The position numbers and the translations under genes are program-made. From Pseudobutyrivibrio sp. UBA3626 (GTDB taxonomy: Bacteria; Bacillota; Clostridia; Lachnospirales; Lachnospiraceae), in contig DFLF01000016.1 of assembly GCA_002373675.1 (NCBI GenBank), positions 56,131 through 120,130 of the forward strand: a DNA stretch of 64,000 nucleotides, written 5' to 3'. Positions within the stretch are counted from its first letter, which is position 1. Every line of letters begins with the position of its first letter. The notes under the pieces were generated by a model, which searched no databases, was not told where the DNA came from, and was given only the letters and a program-made list of their open reading frames with translations. Positions 50,923 through 60,275 of the stretch are shown piece after piece.

Positions 50923-53900
50923 ATGAACTATAAGGATTTGAATAAGATTCAAAAAGATAGAATGAAACAAATCAGTGTTCATGATTATATTATGGAATGG
51001 GAAAACCCAGAGTTTATGGATTATCTATTGGGGAGCCTTCCACAAATTAGGAGGATGAAAGATGATGAGAGTATAACGGATGAATTATCAAAACTTAATA
51101 ATATGTTGGTTTCATATGATTCTTTTGAATCAGATAAACAGAGCTTTCTTGCTGAAGTGGATAATATAATTACTAAAATTACGGAAAAGAAAAGTTCTTG
51201 GTATGGTTTGAATAGATATGAGATTGAAAAGTATTTAAAAATACATGGTTTTTGTTTGATATCAGGAGAGGGAGGAATAGGTAAGAGTTATTTCATAAAG
51301 TGTTTCGAAGAGAATTTAGAAAAGAAAAATATAGAACATCTGTGTTTATATGGAAAATTCGAAAAAGATACATCAAGAATTAATGTTGAGGAAATCAATA
51401 ATGCAAGCAAAAGAGGATTTGTTTTTATCTGTGATGCGGTAAATGAAATGTCCGAGGAAGGACAACAAAGCTTGTTAGTTGTATTAAGGGAACTTAAGAA
51501 GAACCCAAGAATACGAATTGTGATATCTTATAGAACAAACGCAATGGACAAAACGATTCTTAAGGAGTATCAAGACTTATCAGAATATGAATATAAATTT
51601 CCAGGTGTTTCATTTGAATCTGCCCTGGGCGAAGTACTTAAAATGTCTGTTCCAGATGTTTACTTATATGAAGATATTTTGTATTCAAATAATGCATTAT
51701 TGTTGAGTATGTTATGTGATGTGCTGTCCTCAGAAAAAATCGTAGATGAAACAGAAAACGGAGTTGCGTCTGTAACTTATATATTGGAACATTTCGTAAA
51801 GACCACAGCTAAAAAAGCTTTTAAGAATAATCTAACTTGCCAAGGTATTGATATATGGAAAGATACTAAAAGTGTTGCAAAATGGATGTACAAGAATTGC
51901 GAGAAAAGTATTGATGAGGCGAATTTATTATCAGTAATAAAGACAGGTAGAAATTTTTTGCCATACATGGTTCAGATGGGATTTATGGATGCCTATGAGC
52001 GTGATGATATGAAATACTATTATTTTGCAATTGATTCTTTGACCGATTTTTTGATTGCAAGATCTTTGTTTGAAGATATTAGTGGAAAAGATTATCACGA
52101 TAAGGTAGTTATCATAAAATCAAAAATGGATGCATTGTATAGTATTCATGAGGCATTGATTATTGCAATATTTGATAATATGATGCCAGATTATGAACAA
52201 ATTATAAATTTACTTGAAGATACCGGATTGATAGAACATTTAGATTTTAGAAATTTAGTCAAGGTACATTATAAACGTAGTGATATTGGGGCGCTACAAG
52301 GAATTTTAAAACCAATAAATTATGGCGAATTGTTGACAACAATAGGCGGATATACGGACAAACCATTTAACTGTAGTAATTTTCTATTTGAGTACTTTAG
52401 CAAAAGCTATGAAAGAATAAGAGAGTTGTCTGATGTCTTGTCTGGATATCATTTTCAAAATGAAATAAAGAATAGGCTTAAGAATGTCTTATATTTTACA
52501 ACGCTAAATGATAGAGCGGACAGGAGAGATGAGGAGGCTTTTTTCTTTTCGCTGTTATGTTGTGCGGCACCAAATAAAGATGTTAGGTGCCTGGCTATGA
52601 AGCTTCTTTATGAAGTTGTATCAAAGAATGATGGATATGTTGAAAAACTAATCGGTGAATACGAAAAGATATTGGATTTTTATATTCAGGAAGCAGTTAT
52701 TTTTGTCCTAAGTCAGATTAAAAAGGAACGCAAGAGCGTTGCTGAGTTTTATAATAAAATTATAATTAAACAAGAAGGATTAACAGCAAAAAGCATTCGT
52801 AGAATTGCTTCATATCTTGGCTCGCCATATTCATTTATTACGTGGAATAGAAAAGATTTATATAAGTTCGATTATAATGCAGAGGTCTCTGATTTTTTGA
52901 ACGATATATTATTCTATGTTGATCTTATGAACAAAGATTTTTTGCCATTTAGATATTGGGGAAAAAATCATATTGATATGTATACGAAATTTCTTTCAAA
53001 TAGTAAGAATGAAATTAAAAGCATAAATGATTATCTTAATAATAAATATTCATGTGTACAAGGCGGAGAATGTAGCGGATGGATGGCATTCGAAAACAGA
53101 ATTAGGCCTGAAATAGAGTCCATGGCAAAAATTGAGACGGTTGATATGAATTCTTTTATGCAGAGTTTTGAGAATGTTTTTAGATATATCTTCGAGTATT
53201 ATGGAATGTCTCCGAATGTAAAATTTGTAGATATGCGAGAGGAAGATTTTATTTGTTCTGTGTATATGAAATGCGTAGATATTGCAACGGGCTTATATTA
53301 TGGTAGTTTGATGTGTAATCATTACACTAATCAGTTTGCAACGTTTAACAACAATCAGAACAGTATTGGTTATGAAGTTTATGATCCATTGGAATATGGA
53401 GAAGATGTTAGAATAACTGCACCGATTCCAACATATCAGGATGATATTGAAAGATTGGGAGATTATGTAATAAATTCACTAGAGCAACCATTAGCGAAAG
53501 ACATACTTTGGGTAAAAGATGTGATGCTGACAAGAAGAAATGTTTTGCATCTTATTGAAACAGTTGATGTAAGAAAACAACAATGGGTTATGTTAGCAGG
53601 AAGGGTGTCATTGCACGAAGAATATAAACATGATACAAAATGGCGAGATACATATGATATATGGTGCTGCTCTTCAGAAGAGGAAACAATAAATGATGAT
53701 GGGAATGCAAGATATTTAACTATTGAGTTAGAAGAATATGTGGGTGAATTAAAAGATTATCCAGAAAATGAATATAAACCGTGGCTGTGTAAAAGTATCA
53801 AAAATATTTATGGACAATCTGATATTTTTGATGAGACCTCGTTGGTATTACCTCCGGCAGAAATAATAAAGTATTTTGATTTACAGTTGAATGTTTCTGA

Positions 53901-54303
53901 TTTGTCATGGGAAACTCCAAGCGGGGAAAAAATTATATTATGCAACAATAATAAAAATTCATATTATAGAGATCCTATTGGTGGAACAGTGTTTATTCGT
54001 AAGGATTATTACGATAAATATGTTCGGTCCCATATTATAAAATATTTTATTTTTGCTGAAAGGTATATTCCGGAGACTGGCTATGCTGATGAAACTTCAT
54101 TGCATTTTGAAATTATGCATGGTTGTATTGTGAAAGAGATACCAAACTACGGAGGACAGGAGAAGAGTGAACAAAGTAATAATCCATTGTGTGTTGACTG
54201 CCCACATGCCAGTATCATGCAGATACAACAAAATGAATCAGCGGAAATTGATATTGAATGGCTAAGAAATATGTTAAAAGAATATGGTGCTGTTGATGTA
54301 TAG
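50923..54303 (+). CDS. STAND/NACHT-like NTPase, likely antiphage sensor
   Basis: The 1126-residue protein has an about 100-residue N-terminal part, then an NTPase with Walker A GEGGIGKS (Lys121), Walker B FVFICDAVNEM and sensor IRIVISYRTNAMD. The rest, about 700 residues, is helical then mixed and probably senses a target, as in Avs-type STAND proteins. I recognise no known effector domain. A possible cysteine pair CVDCPHA lies near the end. The ATG at 50923 follows GAAAGGAAG; the GTG at 50896 overlaps the upstream gene. It sits 19 bases after the ORF6N gene. Confidence 0.8.
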   Translation: MNYKDLNKIQKDRMKQISVHDYIMEWENPEFMDYLLGSLPQIRRMKDDESITDELSKLNNMLVSYDSFESDKQSFLAEVDNIITKITEKKSSWYGLNRYEIEKYLKIHGFCLISGEGGIGKSYFIKCFEENLEKKNIEHLCLYGKFEKDTSRINVEEINNASKRGFVFICDAVNEMSEEGQQSLLVVLRELKKNPRIRIVISYRTNAMDKTILKEYQDLSEYEYKFPGVSFESALGEVLKMSVPDVYLYEDILYSNNALLLSMLCDVLSSEKIVDETENGVASVTYILEHFVKTTAKKAFKNNLTCQGIDIWKDTKSVAKWMYKNCEKSIDEANLLSVIKTGRNFLPYMVQMGFMDAYERDDMKYYYFAIDSLTDFLIARSLFEDISGKDYHDKVVIIKSKMDALYSIHEALIIAIFDNMMPDYEQIINLLEDTGLIEHLDFRNLVKVHYKRSDIGALQGILKPINYGELLTTIGGYTDKPFNCSNFLFEYFSKSYERIRELSDVLSGYHFQNEIKNRLKNVLYFTTLNDRADRRDEEAFFFSLLCCAAPNKDVRCLAMKLLYEVVSKNDGYVEKLIGEYEKILDFYIQEAVIFVLSQIKKERKSVAEFYNKIIIKQEGLTAKSIRRIASYLGSPYSFITWNRKDLYKFDYNAEVSDFLNDILFYVDLMNKDFLPFRYWGKNHIDMYTKFLSNSKNEIKSINDYLNNKYSCVQGGECSGWMAFENRIRPEIESMAKIETVDMNSFMQSFENVFRYIFEYYGMSPNVKFVDMREEDFICSVYMKCVDIATGLYYGSLMCNHYTNQFATFNNNQNSIGYEVYDPLEYGEDVRITAPIPTYQDDIERLGDYVINSLEQPLAKDILWVKDVMLTRRNVLHLIETVDVRKQQWVMLAGRVSLHEEYKHDTKWRDTYDIWCCSSEEETINDDGNARYLTIELEEYVGELKDYPENEYKPWLCKSIKNIYGQSDIFDETSLVLPPAEIIKYFDLQLNVSDLSWETPSGEKIILCNNNKNSYYRDPIGGTVFIRKDYYDKYVRSHIIKYFIFAERYIPETGYADETSLHFEIMHGCIVKEIPNYGGQEKSEQSNNPLCVDCPHASIMQIQQNESAEIDIEWLRNMLKEYGAVDV

Positions 54304-54394
54304 ATTGAAGAAATTGATAATATAAAGGCCAAAGATTTTAGAGGAATGAAAAATAGCTTTTACATTTATCAAAAGGAATGGGGTGCAATAACTA

Positions 54395-55302
54395 GTGCAA
54401 GAAAGAATAAAAGTTTATTTATATATCCGTGTTTCCACACCTATGCAGATAGATGGCTATTCTTTAGATGCACAGAAATCCAGAATGAAAGCTTTCTGTG
54501 AATTTAACGATTACGAAATGGTTGGAGAATATGAAGATGCTGGCAAGTCCGGTAAATCAATAGAAGGGCGTGTAGCTTTCGACAATATGATGGAAGACAT
54601 CAAATCGGGAAAGGATGATGCATCCTTAATACGAAGAATAATTCAGAATCCGGTATATTGCGGTAAAATTGCTTATGGCAGGAGAAGAACAGAAAAGGTT
54701 CACGGAACAAGAAATGATTATCGCCAAGTCTATAAGGATGATTACCTGCTTGTAGATGGACTTCATGAAGCTTTGGTTTATGAAGAAGTTTGGGAACAGG
54801 CACAGGAATGTATGGAAACAAAAGCATTAAACATAGAAAAGATGGTACGAAGTATAGTGATTATTTTTATTATGGATGCAAGCACCGCAACATGACCAGA
54901 GGTCACAAATGTGATTATAGAAAACAGGTATCTGAAGTAAAACTCGATGGAGCTGTAGTTGAAGTTCTGCGAAAACTTGTGAGCAATAAGAAATTTGCCG
55001 GGATGATGCGTGAAAAAATCAATATGGAAGTTGATGCCATTGCGCTTGATCAGGAAATATCAGCTCACGAAAAGACTCTGCGGCAGTGTTACCTAAATAA
55101 AGATGCTATTCTTTCAGATTTGGACAACTTAGATTATGAAGATAAGCATTACAAGAGAAGAAAAGCAGATTTAGAGGATCGTCTCAGTAAGACTTATGAT
55201 AAAATTGAAGAGACAGAAAATGCTTTAGTAGAAGCTAAAGCTAAGAAGAGGTCGATACTAACAGAGAAGATATGTGAAGATGGAGGATTACTATCGAATT
55301 AA
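54395..55302 (+). pseudogene. Large serine recombinase, internally deleted and frameshifted
   Basis: The gene starts at GTG with KVYLYIRVSTPMQIDGYSLD, whose serine in RVS is the nucleophile. After about 65 residues (MMEDIKSGKDD) it jumps to ASLIRRIIQNPVYCGKIAYG, a part of the recombinase domain normally more than 150 residues further on. Near 54840 the frame shifts to KDGTKYSDYFYYGCKHRNMT and a coiled coil to the end. It was probably the integrase of the decayed element and cannot be active. Confidence 0.88.
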
Positions 55303-55316
55303 AGACTCGAAAGGCG

Positions 55317-56285
55317 GTGAAGCGGATGGATGATATAAAAAAGGATCCTTTTGAGGAATATATTAGACAATCAGAACCATCCAAACGTGAACTGGGATAT
55401 GCCTGGTATACTGCAATGGGGCTTCAGGCAGTCGATGGTCTTGATACTTCTGATTATCTGAAAAATATTGCAAAACAAAATATTGAGGGCGAGATTACGC
55501 TTTCGGAAGCCGGTAGACTCATAGAGAGTTATTATGAGGAATCAAAAGAGAGGGACGCAGACAGGACGAAAGAAGCGGATATTGTTTCAGCTCGTATAGC
55601 CGCTATCCTTTCAGAAAATGCATTTACTTTTTCAGTGCCTCAGTATATCGGAATTCACAGAAGGCTGTTTAAAGGAATCTACTCCCATGCTGGAAAAATA
55701 AGAGATTATAACATTTCCAAGAAGGAGTGGGTACTTGACGGAGAATCTGTTCATTACGGTAATGCTTTGGAGCTTCGAGAAATGCTGGATTATGATATCA
55801 GGATTGAGAAAGAGTATGAATATCCGCTGAACAGTATTTCAGATATAATTCCTCATCTGGCCAGGTTTGTATCAAGACTCTGGCAAATACATGCATTTGG
55901 GGAAGGAAATACCAGAACAACAGCAGTGTTTTTCATTAAGTATCTTAGAACTATGGGATTTGATGTTATAAATGATATTTTTGCGGCAAATTCGTGGTAT
56001 TTTAGAAATTCTCTGGTAAGAGCAAACTATAATGATCTGTCAAAAGGCATCCGGGAAACAACGGAGTATTTGGAACTTTTTTTAAGAAATTTCCTGCTTG
56101 GAGAGACTAATGAATTGAAGAATCGTTATATGCATGTTCGATGGAAAATGCAAAAACAGGACATTCAGGGTCGAAAACAGGACATTCAAAGCCCAAAACA
56201 GGATATTCAAAAAAAGAACAGCATATTGGAGGAACTATTGATTGAAAAAATATTTGATGCCGGTGCTGATGCTGGCAATATTTGA
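55317..56285 (+). CDS. Fic-domain protein
   Basis: Fic enzymes transfer AMP or other groups to protein hydroxyls. The core reads IHAFGEGNTRTTAVFFIKYL, so the usual HPF has Ala for Pro and the G-N-(G/K)-R is GNTR; the catalytic His remains. A helix with FSVPQYIGIHRRLFKGIYSH lies before it. A clear S/T-xxx-E-G inhibitory motif is not seen; NIEGEI near residue 55 is a weak candidate. The C-terminus has a KQDIQ repeat and stops within the next gene, so it may be truncated. Confidence 0.85.
   Translation: MKRMDDIKKDPFEEYIRQSEPSKRELGYAWYTAMGLQAVDGLDTSDYLKNIAKQNIEGEITLSEAGRLIESYYEESKERDADRTKEADIVSARIAAILSENAFTFSVPQYIGIHRRLFKGIYSHAGKIRDYNISKKEWVLDGESVHYGNALELREMLDYDIRIEKEYEYPLNSISDIIPHLARFVSRLWQIHAFGEGNTRTTAVFFIKYLRTMGFDVINDIFAANSWYFRNSLVRANYNDLSKGIRETTEYLELFLRNFLLGETNELKNRYMHVRWKMQKQDIQGRKQDIQSPKQDIQKKNSILEELLIEKIFDAGADAGNI
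56153..56215 (+). repeat. Three 21-bp coding repeats in the Fic gene
   Basis: Each unit encodes KQDIQ plus two variable residues (GR, SP, KK). Confidence 0.8.
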
Positions 56286-57060
56286 AACTGTGGCAGTGAC
56301 GTTATGGCTGACAAAAGATAATATTTTTTATCTTTTCAATTTCAGTTATATCGGTCTGTCCATATCTCTCGGGGTATTCCTGTTTATCAGGAAGCATAAG
56401 TATGCCCGCCGTATCGTGCAGCTTCTTGTCGGTTTGTACATGCTTATATATCTTGGACTCATCCGTAATGAAAATATGCAGATTGAGGGCTTCTGGTACT
56501 ATTTGTTTACAGGTGTATTTGAAGCAGCAACAATACACTATGCCGTAGCAAAAATATTCGGACCATTGGTGTTTGGAAGAGGATGGTGCGGATATGCCTG
56601 CTGGACAGCAATGGTACTGGATTTTCTGCCATATAAAGTTCCGAAAGAACCAAGGAAGAAAATCGGATGGATCAGATATATAACTTTTGCAGTCTCTCTA
56701 ATCTTTGTTGTAGCCTTATTCCTTGCAAAAGTCGGAAATATAGAGAGAATTATGTTCTGGGCATTTATAGCAGGAAACGTAATTTATTATGCAATAGGTA
56801 TAATCCTGGCCTATGCATTTAAGGACAACCGGGCTTTTTGTAAATACATCTGCCCGATTACTGTTTTTCTGAAACCAATGAGTTACTTCTCCCTGCTGCG
56901 CATTAAATGTGATAAAGACAAGTGTATTTCCTGTGGAAAGTGCAAAAAAGTATGTCCAATGAATGTCGATGTAACAGATAACAGCAGAAAGCGGTTGAAC
57001 GGCACAGAGTGTATACTTTGTATGGAATGTGTAAAAAACTGTCCTAAAGATGCATTATAG
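56242..57060 (+). CDS. Membrane 4Fe-4S ferredoxin-type protein
   Basis: The 272-residue protein has about six membrane helices and then two ferredoxin motifs (CISCGKCKKVCP and CILCMECVKNCP) that bind [4Fe-4S] clusters; a further GRGWCGYACW and YICPI provide cysteines as in NapH/YccM-type electron-transfer proteins. Start TTG at 56242 follows GGAGG by about nine bases and fits a natural MKKYLMP start. It overlaps the Fic gene's end by 44 bases in another frame, which suggests the Fic gene was cut and joined here. Confidence 0.85.
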   Translation: MKKYLMPVLMLAIFETVAVTLWLTKDNIFYLFNFSYIGLSISLGVFLFIRKHKYARRIVQLLVGLYMLIYLGLIRNENMQIEGFWYYLFTGVFEAATIHYAVAKIFGPLVFGRGWCGYACWTAMVLDFLPYKVPKEPRKKIGWIRYITFAVSLIFVVALFLAKVGNIERIMFWAFIAGNVIYYAIGIILAYAFKDNRAFCKYICPITVFLKPMSYFSLLRIKCDKDKCISCGKCKKVCPMNVDVTDNSRKRLNGTECILCMECVKNCPKDAL

Positions 57061-57223
57061 CTAAAAGTGAACAGTCGCTAAGCAACTTCTTTTCAACCAA
57101 GACTATGGCGATTAGCGAACTTGTATGGTACAATGGAATCCGTCCGTAGTTTGCAGATTGAATTGAGAATAGTAGAAGCATTCAACGGACGCATTACATC
57201 GAAGTAATTAGAAAGGCAAAACA

Positions 57224-58195
57224 ATGAAGTACATAGAAGACCTAAAAATCGGAGATTCAATATCGGAAGTATACTTATGCAAGGAGAAAAGGAGTGGCAC
57301 AACCAAAAACGGTGCAGATTATTTTCTTGTAACACTTCAGGATAAGACGGGAGTGCTTGAAGGCAACATATGGGATGTGAACAGCCCCGGAATCAATGAA
57401 TTCGATAAGAAAGATTACGTTGAGGTAACCGGTGTTATCAAAGAGTACAAAGGCAAGAATCAGATTAATATAACCAGTCTTCGGGTGGCTGATGTGAACA
57501 GTGTAAATGTAGAGGATTACATACCTACTACTGACAAGGACATTAATGAAATGTATAGTGAGCTTCTTGACATAATTGGAACTGTCAAGGCTCCATATAT
57601 GAAGAAGCTTTTAGAGATGTATTTTGTCAATGATGAGGCTTTTAAGAAAAGGTTCTGTTATCATTCGGCTGCCAAGTCAGTACATCATGGATTTGCAGGT
57701 GGACTTTTAGAGCATACATTATCTGTAACCAAGACCTGTGATTTTATCTCCGGGCAGTACGATTATTTGGACAGGGATCTTCTCCTTACAGCAGCAATTT
57801 TTCATGACGTGGGTAAGCTTGCAGAGCTTTCACCGTATCCGGAGAATGATTATACTGACGCAGGACAGATGCTGGGACATATCGTAATGGGTTATAATCT
57901 GCTGTCTGTATCAATAAGTAAGATTGAGGATTTTCCTGAGGTTAAGAGGAACGAATTGCTTCATTGTATTCTGGCGCATCATGGAGAGTATGAATATGGC
58001 TCCCCTAAGAAACCATCTATTGCTGAAGCTATTGCTCTTAATTTTGCAGATGATATGGATGCAAAACTTCAGACTATGAAAGAAGTTATGTCTAAGGTAA
58101 AAGGAAATGATATTAGCTGGCAAGGATTTAATTATTTATTCGACTCTAATATAAGAAAGACCAGTGAGAGTTACGATAAGAAGACATCTGAATAG
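57224..58195 (+). CDS. YhaM-type 3'-5' exoribonuclease
   Basis: An N-terminal OB fold (YFLVTLQDKTGVLEGNIWDV) is followed by an HD domain with FAGGLLEHTLSV and FHDVGKLAELS, and a later ILAHHGEYEYGSP. This is the YhaM/CbfA order and length (323 residues). It trims single-stranded RNA or DNA from the 3' end. It marks the return to backbone genes. Shine-Dalgarno AAAGG lies upstream. Confidence 0.88.
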   Translation: MKYIEDLKIGDSISEVYLCKEKRSGTTKNGADYFLVTLQDKTGVLEGNIWDVNSPGINEFDKKDYVEVTGVIKEYKGKNQINITSLRVADVNSVNVEDYIPTTDKDINEMYSELLDIIGTVKAPYMKKLLEMYFVNDEAFKKRFCYHSAAKSVHHGFAGGLLEHTLSVTKTCDFISGQYDYLDRDLLLTAAIFHDVGKLAELSPYPENDYTDAGQMLGHIVMGYNLLSVSISKIEDFPEVKRNELLHCILAHHGEYEYGSPKKPSIAEAIALNFADDMDAKLQTMKEVMSKVKGNDISWQGFNYLFDSNIRKTSESYDKKTSE

Positions 58196-58309
58196 AATAA
58201 TGGTTATATAGTAGAGCATAGGATTTGTAAAGATTAACCTACAATAAATTCAGCATTTGTGGTATATTATTAATGCTATATATTAACAATTTGTAAAGGA
58301 ATTATATTT

Positions 58310-60178
58310 ATGTGTGGAATAGTAGGATTTGTTGGTAAAGATCAAGCGGCTCCGGTTTTATTAGACGGACTATCAAAACTTGAATATAGAGGATACGATT
58401 CGGCAGGTCTTGCTGTCAAGGGTAAAGACGGCAAGGTCAATGTAATTAAAGCGCAAGGCAGATTAAAAGAACTTTCTAAAATGACTGATGATGGAAAGGC
58501 TGTTAAGGGTTGCATTGGTATAGGACATACCAGATGGGCGACTCATGGCGAGCCTAGTGTTACTAATGCCCATCCTCATGTGTCTGGAAATGTGTTTGAG
58601 GGCGCAGTAGCAGTTGATGAATCTAACGTTGTTGGTGTTCACAATGGAATTATTGAGAATTATCAGGAATTAAGAGAAAAGCTTTTGCGTCATGATTATA
58701 AAATTTATTCGGAGACGGATACCGAAATTGTTGTTAAACTGGTAGATTATTATTATAACAAATATAATGGTGGTCCTGTTGATGCTATTGCTAAGACAAT
58801 GGTTAGAGTTAGGGGATCTTATGCCCTTGCGCTTATGTTCAAGGAATATCCGGATGAGATATGGGTTGCTCGTAAGGATTCGCCAATGATTATTGGAATA
58901 AATGAAGGTCAATCATATGTTGCCTCTGATGTTCCTGCAGTTCTTAAGTATACCAGAGATGTATATTATATTGGCAATCAGGAGATGGCTAAGATTACTT
59001 CTGGAAATGTTGAATTCTATAATATAGATGGTGATGAAATAAAGAAAGATCTTGTTGCTATAGAATGGGATGCAGAGTCAGCTGAAAAAGGTGGCTTTGA
59101 GCATTTCATGATGAAAGAGATTCATGAACAGCCTAAGGCAGTAGAAGATACGATTAATTCTGTTGTAAAGGGCGATACAATTGACCTTTCTGAAATTGGA
59201 CTTACAGATGAAGAAATTAAAGATATAGAACAGATATATATTGTTGCATGTGGCTCAGCATGGCACGTTGGTGTTGCTGCACAATATGTGTTTGAGGATC
59301 TTGCAAAGGTTCCAGTCAGGGTTGAGCTTGCATCAGAATTTAGATATCGTAAGATGCCTCTTAATAAAAGGGGGATTGTGATTGCCATTTCTCAATCTGG
59401 AGAGACGGCTGATACTCTTGCTGCAATTAGAGAGGCAAAAGAAAAGGGTATTAAGACGCTTGGAATTGTAAATGTTGTTGGATCATCAATTGCAAGAGAG
59501 TCAGATGCTGTATTCTACACGCTTGCAGGTCCTGAGATATCTGTTGCAACAACTAAGGCATACTCAGCTCAACTTGTTGCGGCTTACTCACTTGCTATGC
59601 AGTTTGGACTTGTTAGAGGTGTGTTAGATAAAGAGAAGTTTGATGAGTTAATTACTGAACTCAAGACGATTCCAGATAAGATTACTAAGGTATTAGACGA
59701 GAAGGATAGAATCCAATGGTTTGCCAGTAAGTACTCTAATGCCAAAGATGTATTCTTTGTTGGCCGCGGACTTGATTATGCTATTTCTCTTGAAGGCAGC
59801 CTTAAGATGAAGGAGATTTCTTATATTCATTCAGAAGCATACGCAGCTGGAGAGCTTAAGCATGGAACAATAAGTTTAATAGAGGATAATATCCTTGTAA
59901 TCGGCGTGCTTACACAGGCAGGTTTATACGAGAAGACAATAAGTAACATGCTTGAATGTAAGTCTCGAGGTGCATATCTTATGGGACTCACGACTTATGG
60001 CCATTATGAGATTGAAGATTCAGTTGATTTTGCTGTGTATGTTCCAAGAGTCGACGATCATTTCGCTGCATCAATTGCCATTATTCCTTTGCAATTAATG
60101 GGATACTATATGAGTGTTGCAAGAGGTTTAGATGTGGATAAGCCAAGGAATCTTGCTAAGTCAGTTACTGTTGAGTAA
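58310..60178 (+). CDS. glmS: Glucosamine-6-phosphate synthase
   Basis: It makes glucosamine 6-phosphate from fructose 6-phosphate and glutamine, the first step to UDP-GlcNAc. The N-terminal glutaminase starts with the nucleophile Cys2 (MCGIVGFVG) and has GHTRWATHG. Two SIS domains follow (VACGSAWHVG, SQSGETADTL, FVGRGLDYAI) and the end KSVTVE. The leader is short and shows no glmS ribozyme, so regulation differs from that of many Firmicutes. Confidence 0.97.
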   Translation: MCGIVGFVGKDQAAPVLLDGLSKLEYRGYDSAGLAVKGKDGKVNVIKAQGRLKELSKMTDDGKAVKGCIGIGHTRWATHGEPSVTNAHPHVSGNVFEGAVAVDESNVVGVHNGIIENYQELREKLLRHDYKIYSETDTEIVVKLVDYYYNKYNGGPVDAIAKTMVRVRGSYALALMFKEYPDEIWVARKDSPMIIGINEGQSYVASDVPAVLKYTRDVYYIGNQEMAKITSGNVEFYNIDGDEIKKDLVAIEWDAESAEKGGFEHFMMKEIHEQPKAVEDTINSVVKGDTIDLSEIGLTDEEIKDIEQIYIVACGSAWHVGVAAQYVFEDLAKVPVRVELASEFRYRKMPLNKRGIVIAISQSGETADTLAAIREAKEKGIKTLGIVNVVGSSIARESDAVFYTLAGPEISVATTKAYSAQLVAAYSLAMQFGLVRGVLDKEKFDELITELKTIPDKITKVLDEKDRIQWFASKYSNAKDVFFVGRGLDYAISLEGSLKMKEISYIHSEAYAAGELKHGTISLIEDNILVIGVLTQAGLYEKTISNMLECKSRGAYLMGLTTYGHYEIEDSVDFAVYVPRVDDHFAASIAIIPLQLMGYYMSVARGLDVDKPRNLAKSVTVE

Positions 60179-60275
60179 GCTGCATATTGGCGAAGCCAAT
60201 GTGCTGCATGGCGAACCCCTTCGAGCGAAGCGAGAACCACAATGGGGTGAGCCTCCTTGTGAAAGGAGTTAATAA

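Noticed and set aside
58196..58309. glmS ribozyme upstream of glmS
   Set aside because: The leader is too short and lacks the paired core expected of the ribozyme.
60180..60275. Small RNA gene between glmS and murT
   Set aside because: There are short hairpins, but no promoter and only 97 bases; the genes are probably cotranscribed.
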